DNA of 14,774 nucleotides, taken from assembly GCA_003520545.1 (NCBI GenBank), contig DOUP01000284.1, positions 1 to 14,774 on the forward strand. The letters are read 5' to 3'. The position numbers were made by a program, and so were the translations under genes. The notes beneath the pieces are model-generated. The model saw only the letters and a list, made by a program, of their open reading frames with translations. It ran no database searches and was not told the origin of the DNA. Source of the stretch: Maritimibacter sp. Lineage in GTDB: Bacteria; Pseudomonadota; Alphaproteobacteria; Rhodobacterales; Rhodobacteraceae. Below are positions 13,448 to 14,774 of this stretch, in pieces. The first letter of the stretch is position 1. The number at the start of each line of letters is the position of its first letter.

Positions 13448-14774
13448 ATGGTCGAAGCGACGAGATATCCAAGAGATTTGCGCGGCTACGGGGCGGATCG
13501 ACCGGACCCGAAGTGGCCGGGAGGGGCACGGATCGCGGTGCAATTCGTGGTGAACTACGAAGAGGGTGGCGAGAACAACATCCTGCACGGCGATGCCGCA
13601 TCAGAAGCCTTCCTGTCCGAGATTGTCGGCGCGGCGGCGTGGCCCGGTCAGCGCCACTGGAACATGGAATCGATCTACGACTACGGCGCACGCGCCGGGT
13701 TCTGGCGGCTCCATCGCCTGTTCACCGGGGCCGGGATCAAACCCACCGTGTACGGTGTCGCTACCGCGCTCGCCCGCTCGCCGGTGCAGGTCGCGGCCAT
13801 GATCGAAGCCGATTGGGAAGTGGCGTCGCACGGCCTGAAATGGGTCGAACACAAGGATATGCCGGAGGACGAGGAACGCGCGGCGATTGCCGAGGCGATC
13901 CGGCTGCACACCGAAGTCGTCGGCACGCCACCCGAGGGGTGGTATACCGGGCGCTGCTCGATGAACACGGTGCGGCTGGCGGCGGAGACGGGGCAGATGG
14001 CCTATGTGTCTGACACGATCGACGACGATCTGCCCTATTGGATGCAGGTGGGCGGGCGCGACCAGCTTATCATTCCCTACACGATGGACGCCAACGACAT
14101 GCGCTTTGCCACGGCGCAGGGGTTCAACACGGGCGAGCATTTTTTCACCTATCTCAAGGATAGTTTCGACGCGCTCTATGCCGAAGGCATGGCGGGCAAG
14201 CCCGCGATGATGAGCATCGGCCTGCATTGTCGCCTGATTGGACGACCGGGGCGCGTGATGGGTCTGAAACGCTTTATCGACTATATCCAAGGGTTCGAAG
14301 GTGTCTGGACGCCGCGCCGGATCGACATCGCGCGACATTGGGCGGAAGTGCATCCGCCGGTTGCGCAGGCCAGACCCCATCTGATGGGCAAAGAGGCTTT
14401 CGTGAAGGAATTCGGGGGTATCTTCGAACATTCTGCCTGGATTGCCGAAGGCGCCTGGGCGTTGGAGCTTGGCCCGGCTCACGACAGCGCGATCGGCCTG
14501 CACAACGCGCTTGCGCGGGTGTTTCGCTCAGCCTCACACGCGCAGCGTCTGGGCGTGCTGACCGCGCACCCGGACCTCGCGGGCAAGCTTGCGGCGGCAA
14601 AACGACTGACCGCCGAAAGCACGGCGGAACAGGCGAGCGCGGGGCTGGACGCGCTCACGGACGAAGAACGCGCGGCCTTTACCGAATTGAACGACGCCTA
14701 TGTCGCGAAACACGGCTTCCCCTTCATCATCGCGGTGCGCGATCATGACAAGGACGGTATCCTCAACGCTTTCA
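13448..14774 (+). CDS. puuE: Allantoinase PuuE-OHCU decarboxylase fusion (3' end missing)
   Basis: An open frame without a stop to the window edge, 442 codons visible. Residues 1 to about 303 match PuuE, the cofactor-independent allantoinase derived from polysaccharide deacetylases: RYPRDLRGYG, NYEEGGE (36-42), ESIYDYGARAGFWRL (74-88), SHGLKW (127-132), YTGRCSMNT (166-174) and YVSDT (186-190). Residues from about 315 match OHCU decarboxylase (UraD): FGGIFEHSAW (322-331) and AHPDLAG (373-379, His374 catalytic by homology), then EQASAGLDALT and GFPFIIAVR near the visible end. The protein would decarboxylate OHCU to (S)-allantoin and then open allantoin to allantoate. An in-frame TGA at 13415 and the family N terminus fix the ATG at 13448; its ribosome binding site (AGGCAGGG) is weak. 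Only a short C-terminal end is missing. Confidence 0.93.
   Translation, partial: MVEATRYPRDLRGYGADRPDPKWPGGARIAVQFVVNYEEGGENNILHGDAASEAFLSEIVGAAAWPGQRHWNMESIYDYGARAGFWRLHRLFTGAGIKPTVYGVATALARSPVQVAAMIEADWEVASHGLKWVEHKDMPEDEERAAIAEAIRLHTEVVGTPPEGWYTGRCSMNTVRLAAETGQMAYVSDTIDDDLPYWMQVGGRDQLIIPYTMDANDMRFATAQGFNTGEHFFTYLKDSFDALYAEGMAGKPAMMSIGLHCRLIGRPGRVMGLKRFIDYIQGFEGVWTPRRIDIARHWAEVHPPVAQARPHLMGKEAFVKEFGGIFEHSAWIAEGAWALELGPAHDSAIGLHNALARVFRSASHAQRLGVLTAHPDLAGKLAAAKRLTAESTAEQASAGLDALTDEERAAFTELNDAYVAKHGFPFIIAVRDHDKDGILNAF

Noticed and set aside
13601..14503. A 300-codon minus-strand frame opposite puuE-uraD
   Set aside because: The plus strand has an uninterrupted 442-codon frame with PuuE and UraD motifs throughout. 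The antisense frame shows none.

Overview
The window reads as chromosomal DNA of an alphaproteobacterium, most likely a member of the Rhodobacterales (Rhodobacteraceae or roseobacter group). This is inferred from the 16S-tRNAIle-tRNAAla-23S-5S order, the 16S 3' end CCTCCTTTCT, the 5S sequence, the high-GC coding DNA and the hisB-hisH-hisA-hisF-hisE order. No database search was possible, so the taxon is not proven.

Positions 1-4162 are the distal part of an rRNA operon: the last ~70 nt of 16S, tRNA-Ile(GAT), tRNA-Ala(TGC), a complete 23S of about 2.83 kb, a 5S gene and a strong hairpin terminator. The spacer carries a ~66-bp repeat behind both tRNAs and a second copy of the tRNA-Ile 3' end. 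There is no tRNA-fMet after the 5S gene. No protein gene is credible inside the rRNA region.

Positions 4273-6459 encode one long protein, an FAD/NAD(P)-dependent oxidoreductase fused to selenide, water dikinase (SelD). Its stop lies 4 nt from the stop of hisE on the other strand.

Positions 6464-11526 hold five histidine genes on the minus strand, transcribed hisB-hisH, hisA, hisF-hisE. Together they cover dehydration of imidazole glycerol phosphate (HisB), the HisH-HisF synthase, the HisA isomerase and the pyrophosphohydrolase HisE. The run is interrupted twice by plus-strand genes. One is a short-chain dehydrogenase resembling sugar 1-dehydrogenases. The others are a tandem pair of small exported DUF2147 proteins, preceded by a sequence that matches the alphaproteobacterial general-stress (EcfG) promoter consensus.

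Positions 11693-14774 are a urate degradation module built around a divergent promoter region. On the minus strand are uraH (5-hydroxyisourate hydrolase) and puuD (a membrane urate oxidase with a C-terminal cytochrome c domain). On the plus strand is a PuuE allantoinase-UraD (OHCU decarboxylase) fusion, cut by the window end. Together the three genes would carry urate through 5-hydroxyisourate, OHCU and (S)-allantoin to allantoate, with electrons going to the respiratory chain through cytochrome c.

I found no CRISPR array, insertion sequence, phage gene or clearly new multi-gene system. The points that most deserve a second look are the oxidoreductase-SelD fusion, the EcfG-type promoter at the DUF2147 pair, the compact urate module, and the tRNA-end duplication and extended helix 9 in the rRNA operon.
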